Source of the DNA: Betaproteobacteria bacterium
GTDB taxonomy: Bacteria; Pseudomonadota; Gammaproteobacteria; Burkholderiales; Rhodocyclaceae
Assembly (NCBI GenBank): GCA_025997075.1
Contig: BNUC01000183.1
Location: forward strand, 1 to 5,760
Direction of reading: 5' to 3'
DNA: 5,760 bases
Notes under the pieces: model-generated
The model's input: only the letters and a program-made list of their open reading frames with translations
Database searches by the model: none
Told to the model about the DNA's origin: nothing
Position numbers and translations under genes: made by a program
Shown here: positions 1-5,500 of the stretch, piece after piece
Position numbering within the stretch: position 1 is the first letter of the stretch
Layout of the letters: every line of letters begins with the position of its first letter

Positions 1-1699
1 CCGAGACGATGCTCCAGCGGATGTTCTGCCCGGTTTGCGCGATGCCGTCCTGGTACGCTTTGAAGTTCAGGGTAAGGCCGGCGGACAGGGCCTGGGCCAC
101 GGGAATCGAGTCCGCGGCGGCGCTCAGAGAGGTAACGTCGTTCACTCCGATGACATTCACGGTGAAGCGGGCGGTGGAGTTTCCGGCCTGCGCGGTCACG
201 GTGACCGGCCCGGTGACGGTGTTGCTCAGTGTGCCCCGGACATAGCCGCCTCCACTGGTGAGGTAGGTTTTGGAGAAATCGGCCGCGTGGGCGGTTTTTA
301 TGAAGATTTCCCGCAGAGTATTCGCCGCCCGCGCCAGGAAACTGGCGGGAGCGGCTTCCTTCCTGGCCAGTGTCGCGCCGTGGCTTGCCCGGACAGTGAC
401 TGTCACGTCGTCGGGAAATTCGTCAAAGCCGTTGCGCAGGCGGAGGATGAATTCGCCGCTGGCCTTGTTGAATCCGGTGAGTTCGATGTGGTAGGCCTTT
501 CCGGCTTTGTATTCCAGAATGATTTTGTTTTCCCGGTCGACAAACTCGTGCCGGGAGGCGGAGACGGTGCGCAGTTCGGCGACTTTGGAATGACGTAGCT
601 GTTGTTCCCAGGGCATCCCGAAGTGGTAGGTGAGGTTCAGGCCGAATTCGGTGTCGTTCCGGCCGCTTTCGACATGACGGTTTCTGACGAATCCGGAGAT
701 CAGCGGGATGGGGGTGTATTCGACGCCGTAAGACCATTCGCGCGGGTCTTTTTCCAGATGCCTTGCGCCGGACACGCCGACATGTTCGCCGGACCAGCGG
801 GTATAGGCGCCGGTGAAGGCCAGATTGCGGTACGTGGGGAGCCAGGCTTTGACGCGGAGGTCCCATCCTTTGGCGGGACGTTCTTCTATCAGGCGGTGGT
901 CGAAGTCGGGCGAGACTTTCCAGCCGGAGAGCGGGAAGTAGTAGTTGCTTGCCAGTCGCAGCCAGTCGTATTGAATTTCTCCGCCGACGCTGCCTCTTTG
1001 GTGGGAGCGGCTGAAGTCCTGGTCGAAAAAGGCGTTGTAGCCGAGCATGAGGTGGCCGGCGTTCTGGAGGTCCTGCGCGTAGGGGAACCAGCGCTGACCC
1101 AGGCCAAAATTGCCTATCCAGCGGTCTTTGCTGTCGCTTGAGGCCATGCTCCGCGCGCCGATCTGGGTGAATACCGTCGTGCGGGGTGAATCGTGGATGG
1201 GCAGCAGTACATCGCCTTCGCCCTGGAGGTGGCCGTCCCAATCGATGTTGAAATTGACGCGGGCGCGTCCGTTGTCGACGAGACCGGAGAGTAGGGTTTC
1301 GGCGGAGCTGTTGAGCCAGTTCGTGCCGTAATTTCTGGCTTTGTCCCTGGCGATCTCCAGGGGTTTGAGTTCGCTGAGTTTCAGGGTGCCGTTGCGGCGG
1401 CCTGGTGTGGGGTCGTCTTGCGGGAAGGGGTTATGAGCGGGGTCAGAGGATGAAGCTTTTGTTCCTGGTTGCACGGGGCCGGGAAGGCCGAGAAATCCGG
1501 TGACCTGTTCGAGAATGAGGTGCGGCAGGGTCGGCCTGGGCGCGGCTTCCGCCGGTGTGTCGGCGGCGGCGGGCGCGCTGGCCGGCCCGTTATCGACAGG
1601 ACTCTGCGCCAGCGCGGGCAGGAGGAAAATCAGGTGGCAGCCAAGGAAAAGGGCAAGGAGCGTTTTACGCGCGCGAGGAAGGCGGGCTGACGTGTTCAT
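1..1699 (-). CDS. Inverse autotransporter (intimin/invasin-like adhesin), partial, 3' end beyond window
   Basis: Outer-membrane adhesin of the inverse autotransporter (type Ve secretion) class: an N-terminal beta-barrel anchors the protein and a C-terminal passenger faces outward. 566 codons are visible and the frame is open at the left edge. Residues 1-31 look like a Sec signal peptide (RARK, hydrophobic core, ALA before Q32). Residues 32-105 are a Pro/Ala/Ser-rich linker; I see no LysM motif. Residues 106-170 match the helix-plus-strand lead-in of the family (GRARVNFNIDWDG, DVLLPIHDS). The barrel spans about 171-365 with hallmarks MLGYNAFFDQDFSRSHQRG (218-236), YYFPLSGWK, ERPAKGWDLRVKAWLPTY and YGVEYTPIPLISG. 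The linker FVDRENKIILEYK (386-398) precedes Ig-like repeats (about 405-520, and 521 onward, Big_1-like). The start is chosen for the signal peptide; upstream GAGAG is a weak ribosome site 7 bases away. Not listed as an ORF elsewhere because it has no stop in the window. Family assignment is strong; ligand is unknown. Confidence 0.93.
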   Translation of the reverse strand, partial: MNTSARLPRARKTLLALFLGCHLIFLLPALAQSPVDNGPASAPAAADTPAEAAPRPTLPHLILEQVTGFLGLPGPVQPGTKASSSDPAHNPFPQDDPTPGRRNGTLKLSELKPLEIARDKARNYGTNWLNSSAETLLSGLVDNGRARVNFNIDWDGHLQGEGDVLLPIHDSPRTTVFTQIGARSMASSDSKDRWIGNFGLGQRWFPYAQDLQNAGHLMLGYNAFFDQDFSRSHQRGSVGGEIQYDWLRLASNYYFPLSGWKVSPDFDHRLIEERPAKGWDLRVKAWLPTYRNLAFTGAYTRWSGEHVGVSGARHLEKDPREWSYGVEYTPIPLISGFVRNRHVESGRNDTEFGLNLTYHFGMPWEQQLRHSKVAELRTVSASRHEFVDRENKIILEYKAGKAYHIELTGFNKASGEFILRLRNGFDEFPDDVTVTVRASHGATLARKEAAPASFLARAANTLREIFIKTAHAADFSKTYLTSGGGYVRGTLSNTVTGPVTVTAQAGNSTARFTVNVIGVNDVTSLSAAADSIPVAQALSAGLTLNFKAYQDGIAQTGQNIRWSIVS

Positions 1700-1768
1700 G
1701 CTTGAACTCTCGGAGGGAATAGAGGAAAACGGGATGGAACGCAGGGGAACGGGAGGGAACCGGCGGAT

Positions 1769-1804
1769 AAAAAAAAGGCCTTGTCTTTGAGCAAAGACAA
1801 GGCC
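1769..1804 (-). terminator. Intrinsic terminator, minus strand
   Basis: A perfect 12-bp stem (GGCCTTGTCTTT at 1777-1788 with AAAGACAAGGCC at 1793-1804) closes a GAGC tetraloop. Eight A residues at 1769-1776 become an uninterrupted U8 tract right after the hairpin in a minus-strand transcript. It would stop transcription coming from the right, about 70 bases before the autotransporter start codon, so that gene either has its own promoter in the short gap or depends on read-through. Confidence 0.88.
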
Positions 1805-1827
1805 CGGAATTTGGCGGAAAAGAAACG

Positions 1828-1856
1828 ATAAAAGCCGCGCAAGGGGCGGCTTTTAT
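1828..1856. terminator. Second hairpin, possible bidirectional terminator
   Basis: An 11-bp perfect stem (ATAAAAGCCGC at 1828-1838, GCGGCTTTTAT at 1846-1856) closes a 7-base loop. The GC-rich top and A/T-rich foot give a U run in the 3' arm on either strand. On the minus strand the stop codon of a small ORF (1853-1855) lies inside its right arm, and the strong U8 terminator follows 23 bases later, making a tandem pair. Confidence 0.6.
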
Positions 1857-1984
1857 ACGAGGTTACTAGAGAGAGTGTGTGTGGCAAGAATCGTGCCAGG
1901 ACTGTCAGTCCACGCCTGTTGCTGTTGCTCCCCGGCTTTTTTACCGGACAGGAAGAAGTCTTTCAGCCCACGCATGCGCGCCAT
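1853..1984 (-). CDS. Putative small protein, 43 residues, unknown function
   Basis: I do not recognise this ORF. It would begin MARMRGLKDFFLSGKKAG and carry a Gln run (EQQQQ, residues 19-23) in a basic, hydrophilic chain with no membrane segment. The TAA stop sits in the first of two tandem minus-strand terminators, which is where a real gene's end would be expected. GGGGTG lies four bases upstream of the chosen ATG and could serve as a weak ribosome site. An in-frame ATG at 1996 would add MGCY but has no visible ribosome site. Early codons are GC-rich at third positions; later ones less so. Alternatives are the leader of a non-coding transcript that ends at the same terminators, or chance. 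The call rests only on position and the plausible start. Confidence 0.3.
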   Translation of the reverse strand: MARMRGLKDFFLSGKKAGEQQQQAWTDSPGTILATHTLSSNLV

Positions 1985-2114
1985 GTAACACCCCATTGGA
2001 AAGAGAGAAAAATATCACAGAATTTCCAGCGAGAGGTGGGGAATTGGCGGCCAATTCAGGGCAATCGCGCGAATGTGTTGCTCGCGGTAAGGCATGAACA
2101 TGAACAGGCGCCTG

Positions 2115-2169
2115 CTTCCCCTCTCCCCTTGTGGGAGAGGATGCCCCGGCAGGGGCAGGTGAGGGGAAG
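2115..2169. repeat. GC-rich palindromic (REP-like) element, copy 1
   Basis: Outer arms CTTCCCCTC (2115-2123) and GAGGGGAAG (2161-2169) are perfectly complementary. Inside are two smaller hairpins: CCTCTCCC/GGGAGAGG (2120-2127 with 2133-2140) and TGCCCC/GGGGCA (2142-2147 with 2152-2157). Part of this element recurs at 3106-3132 in the same orientation, and another part at 3210-3238 inverted, so it is a dispersed repeat and not a single terminator. There is no U tract after it on either strand. Confidence 0.7.
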
Positions 2170-2213
2170 GATTAGCATTAACACGGAGAATGTAGGGGCG
2201 AATGAAAACCTTT

Positions 2214-2285
2214 TTAACCACGGCGACACGGCGAAAAGCAAAGACAAAAACGATTTTTGCTTTTTCGCCGTGTCGCCGTGGTTAA
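2214..2285. repeat. Long perfect palindrome, 24-bp arms
   Basis: The arms at 2214-2237 and 2262-2285 are exact reverse complements over 24 bases, beginning TTAACCACGGCGACACGG. After a one-base bulge at 2261, five more pairs (GCAAA/TTTGC) extend the stem, leaving a short A/T-rich loop. The unit resembles the widespread 'accacggaGACACGG' intergenic repeat type known from many bacterial genomes. Both strands could form a very stable hairpin or the DNA a cruciform. It lies about 110 bases upstream of the antitoxin gene. Confidence 0.85.
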
Positions 2286-2393
2286 CTGCTTTTTCCATTG
2301 GATCCCTGCACATCAGTTTGAATCGCACCCTCGCCGATCCGAATAGCCCCAAACTCCATTTCACGCTATATTTAACCCCTATCGGAGACAGAC

Positions 2394-2705
2394 ATGACCA
2401 TAGAGCAAACTGTTGAAGTCCCTGCCAGCCACCGGCTGATTATCGACGTGCCCCGCGAAGTGCCAACGGGAAGAGTCATACTCGCCTTTACCCCGGTTAC
2501 CGAGAGCCACCAAGTCGGAGCTTCCCCGTCCATCGATGCCTTGAAAAAAGAGGCGGCGCAAAAGGCGACGGCGCGGCGGGCTTACATTGAAGCCAAGGGG
2601 AAAAACCCGCTGATGGAACTTCGGAACTCGATGAAAAGCGTGCCTTTCGCGGGCATTGACGGTGTGGAATATCAAAGGAAAATGCGCGATGAATGGCCGG
2701 ACTAA
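2394..2705 (+). CDS. Putative antitoxin of a VapBC-like pair
   Basis: A 103-residue protein whose job is inferred mainly from position: it precedes, and overlaps by 17 bases, a PIN-domain toxin gene. Residues 1-34 (MTIEQTVEVPASHRLIIDVP followed by a PTGRVILAFTP strand) look like a compact beta-rich N-terminal domain seen in small proteins beside PIN toxins. Residues 47-68 form a basic helix rich in Ala and Lys. The last residues (VEYQRKMRDEWPD) are a charged tail of the kind antitoxins thread into the toxin's active site. GGAGA lies five bases before the ATG. Antitoxins of this type usually bind their own promoter and repress it, but I see no clear operator. I cannot place it in a named DNA-binding family such as AbrB or RHH. 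Confidence 0.7.
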   Translation: MTIEQTVEVPASHRLIIDVPREVPTGRVILAFTPVTESHQVGASPSIDALKKEAAQKATARRAYIEAKGKNPLMELRNSMKSVPFAGIDGVEYQRKMRDEWPD

Positions 2706-3096
2706 CGCCGTGCTTGTGCTGGACAGCAATGTCATTATCAATTTTATCAACAACAATATCGATACCCTGCCCGGCGCGGACAGCGCGGAGTCTACGCAAA
2801 CTACGCAGTATTTTGTAAGTGTCATTACCGAAATGGAGACCCTTGCAAACCCCAACGATACCGGGGAAGAGCGAAAAAATGTGCAAGCCCTTTTATCACA
2901 GTTTACGATTGCACCGCTTAACAATGAAATTAAAGAGCTTGCCATAGAAATTCGCCGCGCCGGCAGTCCGCGCCCAAAACTTCCCGATGCCATTGTCGCG
3001 GCAACGGCGGTAGTTTTAGACGCTGCTCTTGTTACCTGTGATGATAATTTGCTCCGCCTTGTCTGGCCCGGTTTACGGTCATTCAGCATAGCGTAA
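2689..3096 (+). CDS. PIN-domain ribonuclease toxin, VapC-like
   Basis: A 135-residue single-domain PIN protein, normal length for VapC toxins, which are Mg-dependent endoribonucleases that cut tRNA, rRNA or mRNA and arrest growth. The acidic active-site set is visible: D12 in VLVLDSNVIINF, E48 in SVITEMETL, D100 in KLPDAIVAATA, and D118 in LVTCDDNLL with T116 in the usual T-x-D position. I chose the ATG at 2689 because AAAGGA lies nine bases upstream and the PIN fold begins at residue 8. An in-frame ATG at 2656 would add 11 residues read from inside the antitoxin frame and is less likely. It is co-transcribed and translationally coupled with the antitoxin. Codon use looks more A/T-rich than in ackA (runs such as AATGTCATTATCAATTTT), which fits lateral transfer. 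The RNA target cannot be read from sequence. Confidence 0.92.
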   Translation: MNGRTNAVLVLDSNVIINFINNNIDTLPGADSAESTQTTQYFVSVITEMETLANPNDTGEERKNVQALLSQFTIAPLNNEIKELAIEIRRAGSPRPKLPDAIVAATAVVLDAALVTCDDNLLRLVWPGLRSFSIA

Positions 3097-3105
3097 CGAA
3101 TGCAG

Positions 3106-3132
3106 GTGCCCCGGCAGGGGCAGGAGAGGGGG
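3106..3132. repeat. REP-like element, copy 2 (direct, partial)
   Basis: TGCCCCGGCAGGGGCAGG (3107-3124) is identical to 2142-2159 of copy 1 and is followed by the same GAGGGG. It begins ten bases after the toxin stop codon. The internal TGCCCC/GGGGCA hairpin is kept. No U tract follows, so it is not a classical terminator for the toxin gene. Confidence 0.75.
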
Positions 3133-3209
3133 ATGCCTGAACGACACATTTCCCTGCGCTGTTTCGTACTGAACCGCAGCCCCCCTCTTCTGCGCTTTTA
3201 CCAAAATTC

Positions 3210-3238
3210 GGGGCATCCTCCCCCACAAAGGGGGGAGG
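3210..3238. repeat. REP-like element, copy 3 (inverted, partial)
   Basis: Read on the minus strand this is CCTCCCCCCTTTGTGGGG followed by GAGGATGCCCC, matching 2120-2147 of copy 1 with a few substitutions. The stem CCTCCCCC/GGGGGAGG is perfect. It lies 27 bases past the ackA stop on the minus strand. The T5 run comes before, not after, the hairpin in an ackA transcript, so termination there would be non-canonical. Together with copy 2 it looks like an element split by about 80 bases of unrelated DNA. Confidence 0.65.
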
Positions 3239-3265
3239 AAAAATCGGAAAATCAGGCTCCGTGCG

Positions 3266-4462
3266 TCACGAGGCGAGGATGTCGCGGGTGTCGCGCGCGA
3301 TCACCAATTCTTCGTTGGTCGGCACCACCAGAACCTTGATCGGCGAATCGGCGGTGGAGATGAGCGCTTCCTTGCCGCGCACATTATTGGCCTCGGCATC
3401 CAGCTTGATCCCGAGCAGGGTCAGCCGCTCGACGACCGAGGCGCGGAAGGCGATGTCGTTTTCCCCGATGCCGCCCGTAAACACGATGGCGTCGATGCGC
3501 TCCAGCAGGACGGCGTAAGCGCCGATGTACTTGAGCACACGATGGCGCAGCACGTCGATGGCCAGTTTGGCGCGGGCAATGCCTTCCTCGGCGGCCTTGT
3601 GCAGATCACGCATGTCGGAACTGACGCCGGAAATGCCCAGCAGACCGGATTTTTTGTTGAACGCGTTGTCGATGTCGGCAGACGACATATTGAAGTTGGC
3701 CGCCAGGTAGATCGGGATGCCGGCATCTATGTCGCCGCTGCGCGTGCCCATGACGATCCCTTCCAGCGGAGTCATCCCCATGCTGGTGTCGAAGGCCTTG
3801 CCGTTCTTGACGGCGGTAATCGACGAACCGTTGCCCATGTGACAGGTGATGCAATTGAAATCGCCGCTGGCAATGCCGAGAATCTGGGCCGCGCGCTCGG
3901 CGACGAAACGGTGCGAGGTGCCGTGGAAACCATAGCGGCGCACATGATGCTTTTCGTACCACTCGTAAGGCAGCGCGTAGATGAAAGATTCCGGAGGCAT
4001 GCTGGCGTGGAACGAAGTGTCGAATACCCCGACGTTCGGAACACCGGGCAAGGCTTTTTGCATGGCTTCGATGCCGGTGATGTTGGGCGGGTTGTGCAGC
4101 GGCGCGAGTGAAATGTTTTCCTTCACCGCAGCAATCACTTCTTCCGTGATCAATACCGAACCGGAAAATTTCTCGCCGCCATGCACGACGCGATGGCCGA
4201 TGGCGGCGATGTCCGACAGGGATTTGATAACCCCGCCCTTGGGGGCAATCAGCTTGTCCAGGACTTTTTTGATGGCCGCTTCATGATCGGCGATGTCGGC
4301 CGTTTCCTTGATTTTTTCGCCGTTGGCGGGCTCATAGACCAGCACCGAGTCCGTCATGCCGATGCGCTCGACCAGACCGGATGCCACCCGATGCTCGTTG
4401 GACATGTCAAGCAACTGATACTTGAACGACGAACTGCCGCAATTCAAAACAAAGACAAACAT
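3266..4462 (-). CDS. ackA: Acetate kinase
   Basis: Cytoplasmic enzyme that interconverts acetate + ATP and acetyl phosphate + ADP; with phosphotransacetylase it gives acetate overflow and substrate-level ATP. The 398-residue length is standard for the ASKHA-fold family. Signature one, NCGSSSFKYQL, is at 7-17. Catalytic and binding residues known from the Methanosarcina thermophila enzyme sit at the same numbers: N7, R91 (HRVVHGGEKF), D148 (FDTSFHASMP), H180 (YGFHGTSHRF), H208 (CHMGNGSS), R241 (MGTRSGDIDAG) and E384 (PTNEELVIARDT). The nucleotide loop FTGGIGEND is at 328-336. The start at 4462 is chosen because the protein then begins at the conserved first strand (MFVFVLNCG) and GGGGGA lies just upstream; the frame stays open to 4630 but that extension resembles nothing in the family. 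A weak promoter-like pair upstream (TTGTTT, 16 bases, TAAGTT on the minus strand) is unproven. No pta gene adjoins in the window. Confidence 0.98.
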   Translation of the reverse strand: MFVFVLNCGSSSFKYQLLDMSNEHRVASGLVERIGMTDSVLVYEPANGEKIKETADIADHEAAIKKVLDKLIAPKGGVIKSLSDIAAIGHRVVHGGEKFSGSVLITEEVIAAVKENISLAPLHNPPNITGIEAMQKALPGVPNVGVFDTSFHASMPPESFIYALPYEWYEKHHVRRYGFHGTSHRFVAERAAQILGIASGDFNCITCHMGNGSSITAVKNGKAFDTSMGMTPLEGIVMGTRSGDIDAGIPIYLAANFNMSSADIDNAFNKKSGLLGISGVSSDMRDLHKAAEEGIARAKLAIDVLRHRVLKYIGAYAVLLERIDAIVFTGGIGENDIAFRASVVERLTLLGIKLDAEANNVRGKEALISTADSPIKVLVVPTNEELVIARDTRDILAS

Positions 4463-4806
4463 TATTCCCCCTAGAAATAAGCAAAGCAGCGCCTGAAAAA
4501 ACTTATCGCGGCGAGCGTGACAAACAAGACATCCTGTGGCGACGTCCGCCGAAAACCGAACGCTTCTCAACGATCCGGTCTTGTCCGCGCCGCCAGGCCT
4601 GGATGAAACAACCGCCGCTCCACCCTCCAAATCGACAATGGTAGGCTCGATACGCGCCGCCGTCGATCATCGACCGGATATTTTCGCGCGTTTATCGCCC
4701 CGTCGCAAACGGCAATCGCGCAAGCCAGGACCAGAGCATCAAAATCCGTGGTCACAACATAGCCGGAGCGGGGTGAAACAAACTTAACTCATAGAGATAA
4801 GCCCCG
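4463..4806. other. Gene-free region upstream of ackA
   Basis: About 340 bases with open frames on both strands but no family resemblance, no convincing ribosome sites and no conserved motif that I recognise. It must carry the ackA promoter: on the minus strand TTGTTT (plus-strand 4525-4530) and TAAGTT (about 4503-4508) are spaced 16 bases apart, a weak match. At 4762-4772 it contains GCCGGAGCGGG, a short third copy of the start of the larger repeats to the right. Confidence 0.5.
4762..4784. repeat. Possible third, highly decayed copy of the att-like repeat start
   Basis: GCCGGAGCGGG here is identical to the first 11 bases of the repeat at 5501 and one base different from that at 4807. Similarity then fades (GTGAAACAAAC against AATCGAACAATTC). 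The DNA just left of it (GGTCAC...CAT) also resembles the DNA left of 5501. It is too short to rule out chance. Confidence 0.3.
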
Positions 4807-4905
4807 GCTGGAGCGGGAATCTAACAATTCGCTGTAAACAGCATGGTTGAGCGGTTTTGAAAATCTTATTTTTGAATATGACCCCACGGGAGTGATGCTG
4901 CCCCC
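4807..4905. repeat. Degenerate direct repeat A, att-like scar
   Basis: About 95 bases that align almost end to end with 5501-5610: GAGCGGGAATC-AACAATTC, CTGTAA, ATGGTT-AGCGGTTTT, AAAATCT-TTTTTGAATAT and AGTGATGCTGCCCC are shared in order. Compared with repeat B it lacks about 16 bases around the second TATACCCCC motif. Read on the minus strand it ends TTAGATTCCCGCTCCAGC, a mutated form of a tRNA 3'-end-like sequence. It lies just past the terminator of the DUF1640-like gene. Confidence 0.8.
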
Positions 4906-4914
4906 CAAAAAACG

Positions 4915-4937
4915 AAAAACCCGGCATGGCACCGGGT
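4915..4937 (-). terminator. Intrinsic terminator of the DUF1640-like gene
   Basis: On the minus strand ACCCGG and CCGGGT (plus 4932-4937 and 4919-4924) form a perfect 6-bp GC-rich stem with a TGCCATG loop, followed by TTTTCGTTTTTT. It begins 25 bases after the stop codon at 4962, the right place to end the minus-strand operon. Confidence 0.85.
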
Positions 4938-4961
4938 CTTGGTAGGGCTACTCGGGAAACC

Positions 4962-5261
4962 TCAGTTAGGTATCAACTTCAAAAGCAACGCCCCGATCAT
5001 CGCGGTTTGCAGTACGCCGACGCTGACAACCCACTTGACCAGATCGGCCTTGGTTTCGGCAATCTTCACTTCTAACTTTGCCTCCACGCTGGCAAGGTCT
5101 TGTTTCGTCGCCAGATTGGCAAGGTCTTGTTTCGTTGCTACGTCCGCGCTTGCCTGAACGTCGCGCACGGCCTCGGCGATGGCTTCGGCCTCGGGTTCTT
5201 TAACCCCGGCTTTCTTCAAGCGTTGAACGAATTGCAGGGTATCGAAAGTAATAGCGGCCAT
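4962..5261 (-). CDS. DUF1640/CCDC90-like membrane-anchored coiled-coil protein
   Basis: A 99-residue protein of the small bacterial DUF1640 (CCDC90-like) type: an N-terminal segment (MAAITFDTLQFVQRLKKAGV, 1-20), an acidic Ala-rich helix (21-44), a coiled-coil stretch (45-72) and a single C-terminal hydrophobic segment of about 22 residues (KWVVSVGVLQTAMIGALLL, about 76-94) ending in KLIPN. It is probably an inner-membrane protein with most of the chain in the cytoplasm. No biochemical role is established for such proteins. The start at 5261 is well supported: AGGAGG lies seven bases upstream and the product starts at the family's usual first residues; the frame is open to 5390 but without such signals. 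Two ATKQDLA units (42-48 and 51-57) come from an exact 19-base direct repeat. It follows an unknown ORF by 29 bases and is followed by a terminator, so the two are likely one transcript. Confidence 0.85.
   Translation of the reverse strand: MAAITFDTLQFVQRLKKAGVKEPEAEAIAEAVRDVQASADVATKQDLANLATKQDLASVEAKLEVKIAETKADLVKWVVSVGVLQTAMIGALLLKLIPN
5090..5135. repeat. 19-bp direct repeat with 27-bp period inside the DUF1640-like gene
   Basis: TGGCAAGGTCTTGTTTCGT occurs at 5090-5108 and again at 5117-5135 without mismatch. The 27-base period equals nine codons, keeping the frame and doubling an ATKQDLAxx unit in the coiled coil. Confidence 0.9.
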
Positions 5262-5290
5262 GGTACGGCCTCCTGTTGCATGTAGAGATT

Positions 5291-5500
5291 CTATACCAGC
5301 AAAGGCCGATATAGTCCAATTACGTCCGGATAGTACTTCACGGATGGCACCGGCCCCCAACCTGCCCGCCAGCGCCAGATTTCCGCCCACCGCGCCGCCC
5401 TGGCCTTCACCTCGGCATCCTTGGTCAGCACCACGCGCTCGACGGCCTTGCTCATCCGCCGGAGCGCGTAGGCTTGCCGCTGGTATCGGTCACGCCTCAT
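5291..5500 (-). CDS. Hypothetical basic protein, 69 residues
   Basis: I do not recognise it. The product is very basic and rich in Arg, Ala and Trp (MRRDRYQRQAYALRRMSKAV; WAEIWRWRAGWG at about 39-50) and ends PDVIGLYRPLLV. It has no signal peptide or membrane segment. Most codons end in G or C and the frame sits 29 bases ahead of the DUF1640-like gene on the same strand, which argues that it is translated. The start is uncertain: the ATG at 5500 directly abuts the GCTCCGGC end of repeat B and has no Shine-Dalgarno sequence. The frame stays open through the repeat to a TTG at 5581, and an inner ATG at 5455 would give a 54-residue product. It may therefore be a gene remnant whose true 5' end was replaced when the repeat inserted. 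Confidence 0.5.
   Translation of the reverse strand: MRRDRYQRQAYALRRMSKAVERVVLTKDAEVKARAARWAEIWRWRAGWGPVPSVKYYPDVIGLYRPLLV

Larger units (their letters stand above)
1985..2393. other. Gene-free intergenic region with structured repeats
   Basis: About 400 bases in which I find no convincing gene on either strand. It holds a GC-rich multi-hairpin element (2115-2169), a fragment ACACGGAGAA (2181-2190) resembling the palindrome next to it, the long palindrome at 2214-2285, and then about 100 bases leading to the antitoxin gene. A TTGAAT at 2318-2323 and a TATATT at 2367-2372 are promoter-like hexamers, but neither has a good partner at 16-18 bases, so I do not call a promoter. Confidence 0.6.

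Noticed and set aside
35..1141. Two long plus-strand open frames (35-598 and 602-1141)
   Set aside because: They are the antisense of the autotransporter barrel and passenger, with no family resemblance and no ribosome sites.
423..1241. Minus-strand open frame of 272 codons
   Set aside because: It overlaps the inverse autotransporter in another frame on the same strand; its product is Arg/Pro-rich low-complexity sequence, typical of an off-frame reading of GC-rich coding DNA.
1636..1699. Lipoprotein signal (FLGC at residues 18-21) in the autotransporter
   Set aside because: The position before Cys does not fit the lipobox consensus, and a normal signal peptidase I site (ALA before Q32) follows.
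2111..2285. CRISPR array
   Set aside because: The repeats are palindromes of unlike length without regular spacers.
2056..2364. Minus-strand open frame of 102 codons containing HGDTAKK and AVSPWL
   Set aside because: These peptides are translations of the palindrome arms and the REP-like element; the same kind of spurious protein appears wherever such repeats occur.
1877..2416. Plus-strand open frame of 179 codons
   Set aside because: It crosses both repeat elements and the palindrome and ends inside the antitoxin gene; composition is not coding-like.
2379..3149. Minus-strand open frame of 256 codons
   Set aside because: It is the antisense of the antitoxin and PIN-toxin genes, both of which have clear support on the plus strand.
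3542..4111. Plus-strand open frame of 189 codons
   Set aside because: Antisense of ackA, whose catalytic residues are all accounted for on the minus strand.
4536..4787. Plus-strand 83-codon frame and minus-strand 62-codon frame (4567-4755) upstream of ackA
   Set aside because: No ribosome sites, no recognisable motif, and the two frames overlap on opposite strands; treated as non-coding.
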